From Corticium candelabrum (taxonomy: Eukaryota; Porifera; Homoscleromorpha; Homosclerophorida; Plakinidae): a DNA stretch of 64,000 bases. The DNA lies in contig NC_085098.1 of NCBI RefSeq assembly GCF_963422355.1, positions 2,606,132 through 2,670,131 of the forward strand. Direction: 5' to 3'. Made by a program: the position numbers and the translations under genes. Of this stretch, positions 14,687 to 26,350 are shown piece by piece. The notes under the pieces are model-generated. The model was not told the origin of the DNA. It ran no database searches and saw only the letters and a list, made by a program, of their open reading frames with translations. The first letter of the stretch is position 1. Every line of letters begins with the position of its first letter.

Positions 14687-15158
14687 AGTGCAGACTGTAA
14701 GACGATTCTAGAGTTCCCGGATAATTTCAAGTCAACAAAAAAGAACGCTTAGGTCCTACAAGCGGCTAGCAATTTGAAAAATGGGAATACCTTTTTCTTG
14801 TTTCTAAAAATGCTCCTAGATGAGGTCGGCCTAATATGAGGAGTGAGTACATCCCACGCATGATCACCAAAAGGCAGACCAAATTTACTCCTCGCTTTTC
14901 GATATTTTACGGCATTATTTTCCTTTCTTGAGCTCACTGATTTCAATGTCAACTAAAAGTGCGTCTTCCGCCCAAACTAATTAAAAGCGTTTAGTGGTAA
15001 GTGTGGATTAGTGTACCAGACATCCGTTTGTATTCTTGACGACGTCGCTAGAGTTAGACTCGCTGATTTCTTTTCTGGCTCATAATAGAGTGAGAGCTCC
15101 ATCTCTACTAGCAGGCATCAGCAGAGTGCCACAAATGAGACAAGCTGCTATGCTGTAC
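14687..15158. other. Upstream flank of the OCIAD2-like gene
   Basis: No supported coding region. This should contain the promoter of the minus-strand OCIAD2-like gene. No distinct core element is recognisable. Confidence 0.35.
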
Positions 15159-15652
15159 AGCCCCTATTTTGTTTACGGGTACTATTTTGTTCACGGCCCC
15201 TATTTTGTTTATATTTGCCTCTATTTTGTTCATATTTGCTCCTATTTTGTTCATATTTGCCTCTATTTTGTTCATACTTGCCTCTATTTTGTTCATATTT
15301 GCTCCTATTTTGTTCATATTTGTCTCTATTTTGTTCATACTTGCCTCTATTTTGTTCATATTTGCTCCTATTTTGTTCACTGGGTCCTATATATCTAGAT
15401 ACTATTTTGTTTACGCGTTCTGAACCCGTCGTAGTAGCCCCTAGTTTGTTCACGGATCCTAGTTTGTTCACGCACATTTCTTCCTCTCTACTCGCGTTTT
15501 CGTGGCACAAATTTCTTTTCTCCTAGCAAATGTGCTCTAGACACGGCAAACTATATAGAAATAGAGAAAAGTAACCTTATTCTGGGCAACAAGTTGCCTA
15601 TTTAGTCGATTTTCACGCGAACAAAATAGTACCCGTGAACAAAATAGGGGCT
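15159..15652. mobile_element. Fold-back element filled with a 21-bp minisatellite
   Basis: The first 40 bases (agcccctattttgtttacgg followed by gtactattttgttcac) return as a reverse complement at 15618-15652 (gtgaacaaaataggggct). Between them, 15205-15385 is about eight tandem 21-bp units of the type atttgcctctattttgttcat, differing at one or two bases. The core cctattttgttca is the same word found in the terminal repeat, so the array probably grew from the end of the element. All frames are open because 21 is a multiple of three; this is not a protein gene. Confidence 0.75.
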
Positions 15653-15661
15653 GCTAGCTAG

Positions 15662-15911
15662 AGCAGCCCTATTTTGTTCACAGCCCCTAGTTTGTTCACA
15701 GCCTCAGTATTTTGTTCACAGCCCCTGTTTCGTCCCTATTTTTTCCACGAGATCTAGCAGTGTTCACAGCCCTAATTTCTTCACAGCCCCTATTTCGTCC
15801 CTATTTTGTTCACAAGATCTAATAGTGTTCACAGCCCCTATTTTGTTCACAGCCCCTGTTTTCTTCACAGCTCCTACTTTGTTCACAGCTCCTATTTTGT
15901 TCACAGCCCCT
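15662..15911. repeat. Second array of cctattttgttcacag units
   Basis: Irregular repeats of ttcacagcccctattttg (about 18 bp) with variants (ctagtttg, ctgttttc, ctactttg) start 10 bp after the previous element, in the opposite polarity to that element's right end. Probably a rearranged or truncated relative. No right inverted end is found. Confidence 0.65.
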
Positions 15912-16541
15912 AATTTGTATGCAAATAATAATAGTTCTAGACGTCCACGGAAAGTTGAGGAAATAAGACATAGTAAAGACTCACTACATCTAGAAGTAGT
16001 GTCATGCAGAATTAATCGGCATGTTTCCCCCATGCATGTTCTCAAACATCTGTGTCTGCGCTCTAATTCTAGACACCAATTGCGTGTAGGGTGAGTAAGC
16101 CTCCCCAGAATTAACTATATGCATGCTTTCCCCATGTCCCCATGCATGTAATTTGATCGTGATTCGTGAACATGAGATCACAGTATTCCAAAGACTGGCA
16201 TTTAGTATTTTAAACTTAAATGTAACCCACCTAAGTGGGAAAGTCTAATCTACAATAGAAACCCATATTATAATACTGAATATAATCTAAATAAAATCAT
16301 TTTGCTATTACATGTACGTACGTTCAAGCTCATGTAAACTAAACAGCTTTGCTAATTGACAACACCGTCACGTCTGTATGTCTGTCTAACGATAGACTTT
16401 AGAATTTTTGGACGCCATTTTAAAATAATTACAACGGCAATCGGCAATTTTAATTAAATTAAGACAGTGCCAACTGCAATGACGTTATATATAGTTTATA
16501 TAGTTTAGTACTTTACCATTCACACCAACAATCACCTGTTC
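15912..16541. other. No recognisable feature
   Basis: Unique-looking AT-rich sequence. No gene, RNA or transposon end that I can support. Confidence 0.35.
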
Positions 16542-17162
16542 TCAAACAGCTAAGAATCTCCATCCACGTTGTATCGTATTTTTCAAGGTGGTTTTCCCAA
16601 CATGTTTACATCGACTAGTTTCCTCGGCTAAACCCATCATCTCGAAAATTTTTCTAAATACATAGTTACCTCTCATAGTATGTTCGTCTCTGTTGGTGCT
16701 TGTATCACAGGCCTCTGAGATGTCGTCATATCGCATGTAGAACTTAGATATCTGTTCGGTGGCGACGTTCGATTTTGGAACGTTTCTGGCAGTCCTTTCC
16801 AAATATTTCACTTTATCACCCATGATCACGAGTCTTCTTGTGTTTGAAATAGACACCAGCGCATCGAAGGACGGGCTGCGTCTGGCGATGCGTCTGGGGA
16901 TTCTCACGCTGTAATTCTTACCCTCGAATTCTAACTCTACGCGATTTGGGTCGGACATAGGATACAGATCGGGAGCTTGAGTAGCCCTCGTGTTAAAGAG
17001 TACATTGCCTTTGTACTCTTCAATATAACGCTTGTCGTTTTCTATGGCCTCCTCATTGGGTAGATATACAGTATTATGAGATATGAGGTTGAGGTGGAAT
17101 TCACCAACGAGGTTGGTTTCACTCGTGGAGCTGGAGGTGGCCTCGCACGTGGAGTGGTTAAG
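16542..17162 (-). CDS. Hypothetical minus-strand coding stretch
   Basis: One minus-strand frame stays open for about 200 codons from 17162 down to a TAG at 16542, long for this AT-balanced DNA. The encoded text has normal protein composition (for example LPNEEAIENDKRYIEEYKG, later LEFEGKNYSVRIPRRI). I do not recognise the family. The first ATG inside is at 16958, but the open frame continues upstream, so a splice acceptor or an earlier exon is likely. A second minus frame at 17329-17042 overlaps its upstream part and may be the preceding exon. It could be a fast-evolving lineage-specific gene, or the remains of a transposon protein. Confidence 0.4.
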   Translation of the reverse strand, partial: LNHSTCEATSSSTSETNLVGEFHLNLISHNTVYLPNEEAIENDKRYIEEYKGNVLFNTRATQAPDLYPMSDPNRVELEFEGKNYSVRIPRRIARRSPSFDALVSISNTRRLVIMGDKVKYLERTARNVPKSNVATEQISKFYMRYDDISEACDTSTNRDEHTMRGNYVFRKIFEMMGLAEETSRCKHVGKTTLKNTIQRGWRFLAV

Positions 17163-17329
17163 TCAAAACCACTGGTGGATTTGAGGTGGGTTTGCATTTG
17201 GAGTTGATAAATCAACGTCACTCTCAGATCATTACGCCATAACTCAATGGAAGAGATACTCTCATTATACAACTCAAGAGTAATCAGCCCCTTTGCAAGA
17301 AGATTAAGTCGCTTGATTGATGCTTCCAT
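17042..17329 (-). CDS. Hypothetical minus-strand exon, possibly part of the same gene
   Basis: Starts with ATG at 17329 (MEASIKRLNLLAKGLITLEL) and has a plausible helical composition for about 50 residues, then becomes Pro/Thr-rich. It overlaps the open frame at 16542-17162 in a different phase. A splice or a frameshift near 17150-17200 would join them, but no convincing donor and acceptor pair was found. Confidence 0.25.
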   Translation of the reverse strand: MEASIKRLNLLAKGLITLELYNESISSIELWRNDLRVTLIYQLQMQTHLKSTSGFDLTTPRARPPPAPRVKPTSLVNSTSTSYLIILYIYPMRRP

Positions 17330-17468
17330 CGTGTATATACTATAGATGTTATTTGTCTAATAGAGCATTCGACACGAGCTAGACAACATGTATTCCACGC
17401 TTTAGACTTATGAACGGGAAAGAGTAGGTGAACCAGCGCGACCAAAGGATGTGTTAGCATTGCCATAT

Positions 17469-17578
17469 AGTGGTAGTAGGATAGAGTACCGCGTTCTGGC
17501 GCACTTGCGGGATGAGCTATGACCGCATAGAGGATTGCAGACCATAAGTGTGCCAGAACTGGTACTCTACCCCACTAC
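17469..17578. mobile_element. Short inverted-repeat element (about 110 bp)
   Basis: The left arm gtagtaggatagagtaccg with ttctggcgcactt is mirrored by the right arm aagtgtgccagaactggtac with tctaccccactac. A typical small MITE stem with a 40-bp loop. Confidence 0.65.
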
Positions 17579-17581
17579 TCA

Positions 17582-17956
17582 CTAAGACACTTTTCTCGTG
17601 CATGCACTATGGTCTCCATGCACTGCTCTTTCCCATTTGTGACGGTGTATAGTTATCATTATTGACAAAGCGATGTTTCGCTCTGTCCTTCTTTTTAGCT
17701 GTACAGAAGACACCGCTTTCTGTGTGGGCATCTCCGTAATGTCCAGTGCTAATTCTAACATTTTCCCTGGTGGATCAATTTCCTCGGTCTGGGGTTCGCC
17801 GACTATATAGGTAGGCGGCTCAGTACACTTTGCATGCGTTGGCGTTCTGAGAAGCTGGTCGGTATCGCAGCTCGGTTCTGATACCCAAACAGTACAGGGA
17901 TCATCTTTGTCAACCCTGTACTGGTGGCACAAAGCAGTTCTGTGGAGATGCACCAC
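17582..17956 (-). CDS. Hypothetical minus-strand open frame
   Basis: A 124-residue frame with an unremarkable composition, a cysteine-containing middle and a basic end (SVQLKRRTERN). No family is recognised. It lies just upstream (minus sense) of the MITE at 17469-17578 and could be an upstream exon of the hypothetical gene at 16.5-17.3 kb. Weak evidence only. Confidence 0.2.
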   Translation of the reverse strand: MVHLHRTALCHQYRVDKDDPCTVWVSEPSCDTDQLLRTPTHAKCTEPPTYIVGEPQTEEIDPPGKMLELALDITEMPTQKAVSSVQLKRRTERNIALSIMITIHRHKWERAVHGDHSACTRKVS

Positions 17957-18581
17957 ACGCGAGTAGCATTTTTCTGGTTTAGTTAATTATAGTGTCTTAA
18001 GTGTTAATTTAATTAACTGAACGGCTGGAATGTCATTCTCTACCCGACTGCCACAATTCTCCCTCTCGCAACAGGTGGTACAGTGCAGGCGCCCATAGAG
18101 TTATAGATGCATGAATATTGTTGTATAGTTGCCACGAAACTTCTATGAAATCGCGCAATTGTTACGTTACTGAACCGACTTGCAGAAACTCATGCCTAAG
18201 TCGTTTATGTTTTGTAGTTAATTGTTTGCATAAAATTTACTATACATGTACTTTCCACTGCGAAGAGTTCTTAAATAACAGTAGACATCTTCAATTAAGA
18301 TTCTAATCAATATTCCATTATAGTATAGTGTACCGGCATCATCCTGATAGGCTTGTGGAGACGAACGACATCATTATGATATGTGGGATCAGCCATTCCT
18401 ACTACTAGAAAGATTGGTACCAATCGTCCTAACATCTGTTTCAGAAATAAGAAGACAAACACTTGTTTTCTTATTAATATCAGTTGTCCTGCTGATGGCA
18501 ACATCGCCAGGAAACAGGCTGAGAAGTTAACGAAATACAGTGACTTGCGATTTGAGGTAAGCCGCATGTGGTAGTGTCGGA
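17957..18581. other. Unique sequence ending at the rDNA junction
   Basis: No gene recognised. The similarity to 18S rRNA begins at about 18582, inside what would be position 80-100 of a normal 18S gene; the preceding bases (around 18540-18580) do not resemble the 18S 5' end. Confidence 0.5.
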
Positions 18582-20267
18582 CATTAAATGAGTTATAGTT
18601 TATTCGATGGTCTCTCACCACATGGATAACCGTGGTAATTCTAGAGCTAATACATGCGTCTCAACGTTTGCAGAAGGAATGTATTTATTAGATTCAAAAC
18701 CAATGCGGGGCGTCAGTACCAGTCTCTGGTGATTCATAGTAACTGTTCGGAGCGCAGGGCCTCGCGCCGGCGCCGGATCATTCACGTTTCTGCCCTATCA
18801 ACTGTCGATGGTATGGTATCGGCTTACCATGGTTGCAACGGGTGACGGAGAATTAGGGTTCGATTCCGGAGAGGGAGCTTGAGAAACGGCTACCACATTC
18901 AAGGAAGGCAACAGGCGCGTAAAAAATTACCCAATCCCGACAAGGCGAGGCAGTGACAATAAATAACAATACAGGACCTTCGTAGGTCTTGTAATTGGAA
19001 TGAGAACAATCTAAACCCCTTAACGAGAAACGATTGGAGGGCAAGTCTGGTGCCAGCAGCCGCGGTAATTTCAGCTCCAATAGCGTATATTAAAGTTGTT
19101 GGAGTTAAAAAGCTCGTAGTTGGATTTCGACGGCGCGCGTCCGGTCCGCCTAGCGTCGCGCGTCCGGTCCGTCTAGCGGCGCGTCACTGGTTGCGCGCGG
19201 CTTTCCCTCGATGGCCACGCTCGGCTTTCCCTCGAAGACCGCGCGTGCTCTTAATTGAGCGTACGCGGGACTCGGGACGTTTACTTTGAAAAAATTAGAG
19301 TGTTCAAAGCATGCGCGTCGGCTTGTATATATTAGCTCGGAATAATGGAATATATAGGACGTCGGTTCTATTTTTTTGGTTTCTGGGACAGAGGTAATGA
19401 TTAATAGGGACGGTTAGGGCATTCGTATTCAATTGCTAGAGATGAAATTCTTGGATTTATGGAAGACGAACGCATTTGCCAAGGAGATTTTCGTTAATCA
19501 AGAACGAAAGTTGGTGGTTCGAAGACGATTAGATACTGTCGTAGTTCCAACCATAAGCTATGCCGACTAGGAATCGAAGGACGTTGTGATACGACTCCTT
19601 CGGCACATTTCGAGAAATCAAAGTTTTTAGGTTCCGGGGAGAGTATGGTCGCAAGTCTGAAACTTAAAGAAATTGACGAAAGGGCACCATCAGGAGTGGC
19701 GCCTGCGGATTAATTTGACTCAACACTGAAAAACTCATCAGGTCCGGACACAGTGAAGATTGACAGATTGAGAGTTATTTCTTGATTCTGTGGGTGGTGG
19801 TGCATGGCCGTTCTTAGTTGGTGGAATGATTTGTCTGCCTAATCGCGATAACGAACGAGACCTTAACCTGCTAACTAGTCACGTCGTCTCTCCGGGTACG
19901 TCGGTCAACTTCTTAGAGGAATTATCGGTGTCTAACCGATGGAAGTTTGAGGCAATAACAGGTTTGTGATGCCGTTAGATGTCTTGGGCTGCATGCGCAC
20001 TACACTGACAAAGTCAGCGAGTGTCGACTTGCTCCGAGAGGCGTGGGTAATCTTGTGAAACTTCGTCTTTCTGAGAATAGACCTTCGTAATTATTGATCT
20101 TAAACGAGAAATTCCCGAGTCATCAGCTCGCGTTGATTACGTCCCTGCCCTTGGTACATACCGCCCGTCGCTACTACCGACTGGATGGCCTCGTGAAAAC
20201 TTTGGATCGGCTTCAGTCGTGCGGTTCGCCGCGCGTTGGACGCCGAGAAGCGATGTTAGCGATGTTT

Positions 20268-20298
<31 letters not shown>

Positions 20299-20326
20299 TC
20301 GTAGGTGAACCTGCGGAGAGTCATTA
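18582..20326 (+). rRNA. 18S rRNA, 5'-truncated and mutated (probable pseudogene)
   Basis: Starts at attaaatgagttatagttta, so the first 80-100 bases of a normal small-subunit gene are missing. Landmarks in order: gtgccagcagccgcggtaat near 19050, the 900 region at 19440, the 1200 region at 19670, gtacataccgcccgtcgcta at 20155 and the 3' end at 20326. Several near-universal positions are changed: ggtaattccagc reads ggtaatttcagc, gttgcagttaaa reads gttggagttaaa, ggaattgacggaagg reads gaaattgacgaaagg, gtacacaccgccc reads gtacataccgccc, and the end ggaaggatcatta reads ggagagtcatta. Many changes are C-to-T or G-to-A. A functional gene would not tolerate these, so this is probably a relic. A real gene from a very divergent organism is the alternative, but the damaged 28S argues against it. 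Confidence 0.9.
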
Positions 20327-20599
20327 ACGATCTCGATCATGTGGAGCGTACAACGAGTCGTTCCCTTGTAAACAGTATGTGCTTTCGAAGTCGTCTCCGG
20401 CATCGTTCGGCGGTCGAGAAAGCGTCAAACGGGCGATCCGGTCTCGCGACGACAGGACGTCCCGTCCGACTCCAAAGGCGGCGGCACCGACCGTGTCCGG
20501 TCGGGCCTTTTTCTTATCGTTACGCCGGTGAACGAGCTGCAAGGTTGCAGGCTTGATTTGGAGCACGGCGAATCGTTGTGTCGCAATCGTGGTCAAACG
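20327..20599 (+). other. Internal transcribed spacer 1 (ITS1)
   Basis: GC-rich interval between the 18S end and the 5.8S start, about 273 bp, with a strong GC hairpin near 20470-20510 (ccgaccgtgtccggtcgg). Assigned by position. Confidence 0.75.
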
Positions 20600-20757
20600 A
20601 CAACTTTCAACGATGGATCTTTTGGCTCGTGCATCGATGAAGAGCTCAGCGAACTGCGATACGTAGTGTGAATTGCAGAACTCAGCGAATCATCGAATCT
20701 TTAAACGCAAATGGCGCCGTCGGGTTATTCTCGGCGGCATGTCTGTCTGAGTGTCGT
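20600..20757 (+). rRNA. 5.8S rRNA, divergent (probable pseudogene)
   Basis: 158 bp, the right length. Recognised by caactttcaacgatggatct, gcatcgatgaag, gtgtgaattgcagaa, tcatcgaatctttaaacgc. The near-invariant gaagaacgcagcgaaatgcg reads gaagagctcagcgaactgcg and tttgaacgcacattg reads tttaaacgcaaatgg. The altered hairpin could still fold (cag-cgaa-ctg), which keeps open a divergent functional origin before decay. Confidence 0.9.
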
Positions 20758-21020
20758 CCCGTTACGTTGGCGACGACAGCGCGTTCCTCGACCCGGGCGG
20801 ATGCGGTCGCCTTGAGGCGTTCAGGCGAGCGCGATTCGTCGTCGTCGCCTATTCCCTGTCACATTGGCTCGGTGATGCTTGCGTGCAGGCGACGGGCTGC
20901 GTGGTCGTATGAGTCTGCGTGGCTTTACGTGCGACGCGGCCTGTGCCGCCCGAGACGCGGTGTGATCGTCTGCGCGTGAAGGTGAGTGGGAGCGAGCGCA
21001 CGGCGTTCGCTCTTGTTGTG
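20758..21020 (+). other. Internal transcribed spacer 2 (ITS2)
   Basis: GC-rich spacer of about 263 bp between the 5.8S end and the start of the 28S-like sequence (acctcagatcaagcaagact). Assigned by position. Confidence 0.75.
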
Positions 21021-23418
21021 ACCTCAGATCAAGCAAGACTACCCGCTGAACTTCGGCATATCAAGAAGCGGAGAAAGAGAACCAACAGGGATTCCCTCAG
21101 TAACGGCGAGTAAAGTAGGAACAGCTCAAGCCGTCAACCTCCCGCCTCGGTTCGGCGAACGGTAGTCTTGAGAAGTGCTATCCGCGCGGCGGTCGGCGGT
21201 CCAAGTTGCTCGGAACGGCACATCGCAGAGGGTGAGAATCCCGTGTCCGGCAGCGGTTCTTGCGCCACGGGGCACTTTCCAAGAGTCGGGTTGTTTAGGA
21301 ATGCAGCCCAAAGCGAGTAGTAAACTCCACCTAAAGCTAAATAAGGGCACGAGACCGATACCGAAAAAGTACCGTGAGGGAAAGATGAAAAGCACCTTGA
21401 AACGAGAGTTAAAGAGTACGTGCAACCGTTGGAGAAGCGAATGCGGCCAGCAGCGTTCCCGGGTTGATTCAGCCGGCGAAGGCGGCCAGGCAGGCGCCGT
21501 CAGATTCGAAGGAACCGCGTCGTCGGTCGTCGAGTCGTGTCGTACTTCTCCGGAAACGAGCCAACGCCGATCGGACGTCGCGTCGTCGTCGCACGGCGAG
21601 GTGGGCCGGATCGCGGTCGAGTCGGTCATTATAGGCCGTGCGAGGGGCGCGTTGTCCGACCGAGGAGACGCGGTGTCGGTGGCAGCGTGCGCCGTTTGGC
21701 TAGACGGACGGGCTGGGTACGGCGCTGCCGGTACGATCTGCCCGCAGTGAGCGCCGGTGGTCGAATGCACGCGACCTGTCGCGGTTGTAGGCGCGCTAAG
21801 ACCGTTGGCGGTAAAATGGTCTCTTTCGACCCGTCTTGAAACACGAACCAAGGAGTCTAGCAACCGTGCTAGTCTCGGGGTGCAGAAACCTGTCGGCGCA
21901 ATAAAAGTGAGCGTTCTTTCTCGGGTGAGAGCCCTCTCCATACGCGGCGTTGGCGCATCATCGACCGACCTCGTCCGTTTTCGGTGAGATTCGAGTAGGA
22001 GCACGCACGCTGGGATCCGAAAGATGGTGAACTATGCCCGAATAGGGTGAAGCCAGAGGAAACTAGTACTCTGGTGGAGGCTCGTAGTGATTCTGACGTG
22101 CAAATCGATCGTCAAATGTGGGTATAGAGGCGAAAGAATAATCAAACCGTTTATAGTAGCTGGTTTCCAAACTTTCCCTCAGGATAGCTGGAGCTTTTTT
22201 GGCGCAGTTTTATCAGGTAAAGCGAATGATTAGAGGTCTTGGGGTTGAAACAACCGTAACCTATTCTCAAACTTTCAAAGGGTAAGATGACCGGCTTGCT
22301 CGGCTGAAGTTGATTAGCGAATGCGACGAACTCCCAGTGGGCCATTTTTGGTAAGCAGACCTGGCGATGCAGGATGACCCGAAGTTGTCCGAGTCGACGC
22401 TCATCAGAGACTATAAAAGGTGTCAGTTGATCCAGACAGCAGAACGATAGTCATGGAAGTCGGAATTGGCTAAAGAGCGTGTAACAACTCCCTTGCCGAA
22501 TCAACTAGCGTTGAAAATGGATGGCGCTCAAGCGTTGCACCCACACCGGACCGTCGGCGTTAGCGGTGCGCCGATGAGTAGGAAGGCACGTCGGTCGTGA
22601 GGCAGCCGCGAGCGTGAGCTCCGGCGAAACGACCGTCGGTGCAGATCTTGGTGGTAGTAACAAATATTCAAACGAGAGCGTTGTAGAGCGAAGTGGAGCA
22701 GGGCTCTATGTAAACAGTTAGTCGATCCTAAAAGATAGAGAAGTCCCGTTCGGAAGCGCGCACGCCTTTGGACCGCGCCGTTGATCGAAAGGAAATCGGG
22801 CCAATATTCCCGAACAGGAACACGGATCGGCCCGTTCTCTTGCGGGAGCGGGCAATACGACAATGCAAACCAACTCGGAGACGGCGGCGAGAGCCCCGGA
22901 AAGAGTTGTCTTTTCTTCTTAACGGACTGCCACCCTAGAATCAGATCGGCTGGAAATACGGTCCGTATGTCAGGTAAAGCAGCGCACATCTTGCGCTGTC
23001 CGGTATGCTCTCGAAGCCCCTTAAAAATCCGAGGAAGACGTGTCATTGTCGTGTCCGGTCGCACCAATAACCGCAGCAGGTCTCCAAGATGAACAGCCTC
23101 TGGTTAATAGAACAATGTAGGTAAGGAAAGTCGACAAAATAGATCCGTAACTTTGGGAAAAGAATTGGCTCTAAGGGTAGGGTATGTCGGGCTTTCGTGG
23201 AAAGCGGACGCTGCCTTCCGGACTTGCCGAGTCCTGTCCTCCACAGGGGGTCGGGTCGACGTCGAACCGGCAAGGGCGAAGGTCGTGGAACACGTCAGCT
23301 GTGCTCGCGAGGACTGTTTGGCAGGCGACTAACGACAGACTTAGAACTGGAACGGACAAGGGCAATCCGATAGTGTAATTAAAACAGAGCATTGCAATGG
23401 CCGGAGACGGTGTCGACG

Positions 23419-23449
<31 letters not shown>

Positions 23450-23501
23450 TAAAGTAAAAGAAATTCAACCAAGCACGGGTAACCGGCGGAAGTAACTATG
23501 G

Positions 23502-23548
<47 letters not shown>

Positions 23549-24249
23549 AAAATGGATCGACGAGATTCCCACTGTCTCTATCTACTATCTAGCAAAACCG
23601 CAGCCAAGGGAACACACTTAGTCGAATCAGCGGAGAAAGAAGACATTGTTGAGTTTGACTGTAGTCTGACTTTGTAAAGAGACATGAAAGGTGTAGAATA
23701 AGTGAGAGGCCGTCTAGCGCTGTCGCCGGTAAAATACCACTACTTTCATCGTTTCTTTACCTATTCGATGGTGCGGAGCTGGACGTCACGGCCCATCTTC
23801 CGGCTCTAAGGCGTTGGCTCCGAGCGGCGTCGATTCGCGTCGGTAACAGCGTCAAGTGGGGAGTTTGGCTGGAGCGGCACATCTGTCAAGCGATAACGCA
23901 GGTGTTCTAAGGTGAGCTCAATGAGAACGGAAATCTCATGTGGAACAAAAGAGTAAAGGCTCACTTGATTTTAATTTTCAGTATGAATACAAACTGTGAA
24001 GTCAGAATCCGTGCTAGAGGCAACGATTCTTTTCTCCACAAACGTTTAGGCGAACGCCGATAGGCCGTCTTCTCGGGTGGTCGTCGCGTCACGACGTGTG
24101 GCACGGCGTCGGAGAGACGAATTCCGTCCGCCGGCCGCCGCATCAAACTGGAAACATCGCGAAGGTAAATCTTTTGCAGACGACTTAAACAAGGAACGGG
24201 CTATTGTACGAGGTAGAGTGGCCTTGTCGTTGCGATCCTCTGAGATTAG
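21021..24249 (+). rRNA. 28S rRNA with an internal deletion (pseudogene)
   Basis: Begins acctcagatcaagcaagact. The 5' core ctgaatttaagcatat reads ctgaacttcggcatat. Well-kept stretches include ctctcttaaggtagccaaat (23498) and cctcgtcatctaattagtga (23523). At 24000/24001 the text jumps from the helix ending aatacaaactgtgaa straight to gtcagaatccgtgctag, which in normal genes lies roughly 0.4-0.5 kb further on. The missing block holds the peptidyl-transferase strand (acagggataactggc), the A-loop region and the sarcin-ricin loop (agtacgagagga), none of which appears. The 3' end (gacttaaacaaggaacgg, gagtggccttgtcgttgcga) continues to ctgagatta, where a transposon interrupts it; it resumes at 25288. 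It cannot be a working rRNA. Confidence 0.92.
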
Positions 24250-24348
24250 AGCCTGGTTCACAATACACCTCGCTTCATCTCGCGTCAAAGGAGGCCGTTT
24301 TCGACGCGACGCGCTGGAATAGGATTTTTCTATTCCAGCGCGTCGCGT

Positions 24349-24366
24349 CGAAATCTCTCTCCCTCC

Positions 24367-24430
<64 letters not shown>
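24349..24430. repeat. (CT)n microsatellite
   Basis: An almost pure CT run of about 80 bp directly after the internal hairpin of the inserted element. Confidence 0.95.
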
Positions 24431-24431
<1 letters not shown>

Positions 24432-24685
24432 TAACAATACTTCTCATCAAATACAGAAACGGTAGCATACATATAGGCTAAAGTGAAATAACTACAGGTA
24501 AGCAAACTACGATAACTCTAGGTTCTAATTACAAGAAAACAAACAGGAAATCTACGTAAAGTCTACGCCAAAATGGCGAACAGTAACTCTATTATTACAA
24601 GTGTTTGGCCTTGATGGCTGCTGTCTTCCGATGATGGTATCGACCTTGTTGGACAGGATCCTTGCATTGCCTTTTTGTAAAAAAA

Positions 24686-24816
<131 letters not shown>

Positions 24817-25285
24817 AGTCTGGGAGAGATCGCCTAGGAATTCAGGGGAGGAGCTAAAAATATATTTAGGTGCAGTGAATTAATTGGACTTGCAGTTGCC
24901 AGTCAGCGAGAGTGTGAGCGAGAGTGAAAGAGGAGAGGAGAGAAGAGAGAAAGAGAAAGAGGAGAAAGGAGAGAAAGAGGAGAAAGGAGAGAAAGAGTAG
25001 AGTAGAGAGGAAGAATCAGGCGAAGAAAGTTCCGTGCGAACGATCTAAGTACAACAGACTGGACAGGAAGAATTGGTGCTTACCGTTATAATTATTAACT
25101 GTTATCTACGTGGTGTTGAAGAGGTTGTGTGCGTATGTACATGAGTGTATTCATATACAGTCTGTAATACTCATTCACAGCGAGTCAAACTACGTCGTCT
25201 TCCGTGCACGCTAAAGGCTCTTGAATTCTCGCGCGCAACAACGGCCTCCTTTGACGCGACACGAAGCGAGGTGTACTGTGAACCA

Positions 25286-25510
25286 AGCTTAAGCCTTCGT
25301 TTTACGATCTATCGGTGTCATCCGTCTGTCAGATGGCATCGCTTTTCGTGCCGCCAACCTCTACTTCCTGGTGTGTCGAGGCCTCACGAATTTGTCGAAC
25401 GAGGCGTCGCAATAGACTGCTTGTCGTCATATCACCAGCAAACAATTTCCACTAGCGTTACAACGAATACTCCTCGTGTGTGAAACTAAACAACGAAAAA
25501 ATATGACCCA
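25286..25510 (+). pseudogene. 28S 3' terminus and spacer, copy 1 (continuation)
   Basis: The text aagccttcgttttacgatct is the normal end of a large-subunit rRNA, here displaced 1 kb from the preceding base by the transposon. The next 200 bp (cttctacttcctggtgtg, caatttccactagcgttac) are rDNA spacer, shown by their near-identical repetition at 26430-26665. Confidence 0.85.
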
Positions 25511-26004
<494 letters not shown>

Positions 26005-26350
26005 CTCAGCATACTGTGATTCTTCAAATTGAAATGACATAGTCTACTCAAATACCAACACGCTCCAGTACAATGCTACTCTAGGACACCACTGTATTGC
26101 AACATTAGAACAACATGTCATTCAATTTACGGTGTTGAATTGTCCTAACCATTTTATAAGTTTTCCTACTGTACCTGTCAATGGCTTAATTAATTGAGAA
26201 CAAAGCTGAAATTTTACTGCCACAAATAAATTAATTATATACAAATACAGTTATAGTTAACAAATACTTATCTTTGGCTCAAATAAAAGAAATGTGACAT
26301 CTAAAAGAATTGTCAAATTCCTAATTTACATCCTAAATCATGTAACTATG

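Noticed and set aside
15205..15385. CRISPR-like array
   Set aside because: Units are contiguous without unique spacers, and the DNA is eukaryotic.
15036..15526. Long open frames in all phases over the 21-bp repeat (proteins of NKIEANM-type or FVHICLY-type units)
   Set aside because: The unit length is a multiple of three and has no stop in any frame, so open frames are automatic. The repeat belongs to a fold-back element.
18850..18880. tRNA-like B-box word ggttcgattcc
   Set aside because: It is part of the 18S sequence; no cloverleaf surrounds it. No tRNA was recognised elsewhere in the window by eye.
21126..22004. 292-codon minus-strand open frame
   Set aside because: It lies antisense inside the 28S-like sequence; GC-rich rDNA gives long chance frames.
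22528..23067. 179-codon minus-strand open frame
   Set aside because: Also antisense to 28S-like sequence, with no protein family resemblance.
24046..24468. Minus-strand frame with an Arg-Glu repeat
   Set aside because: Created by the CT microsatellite and the 28S end.
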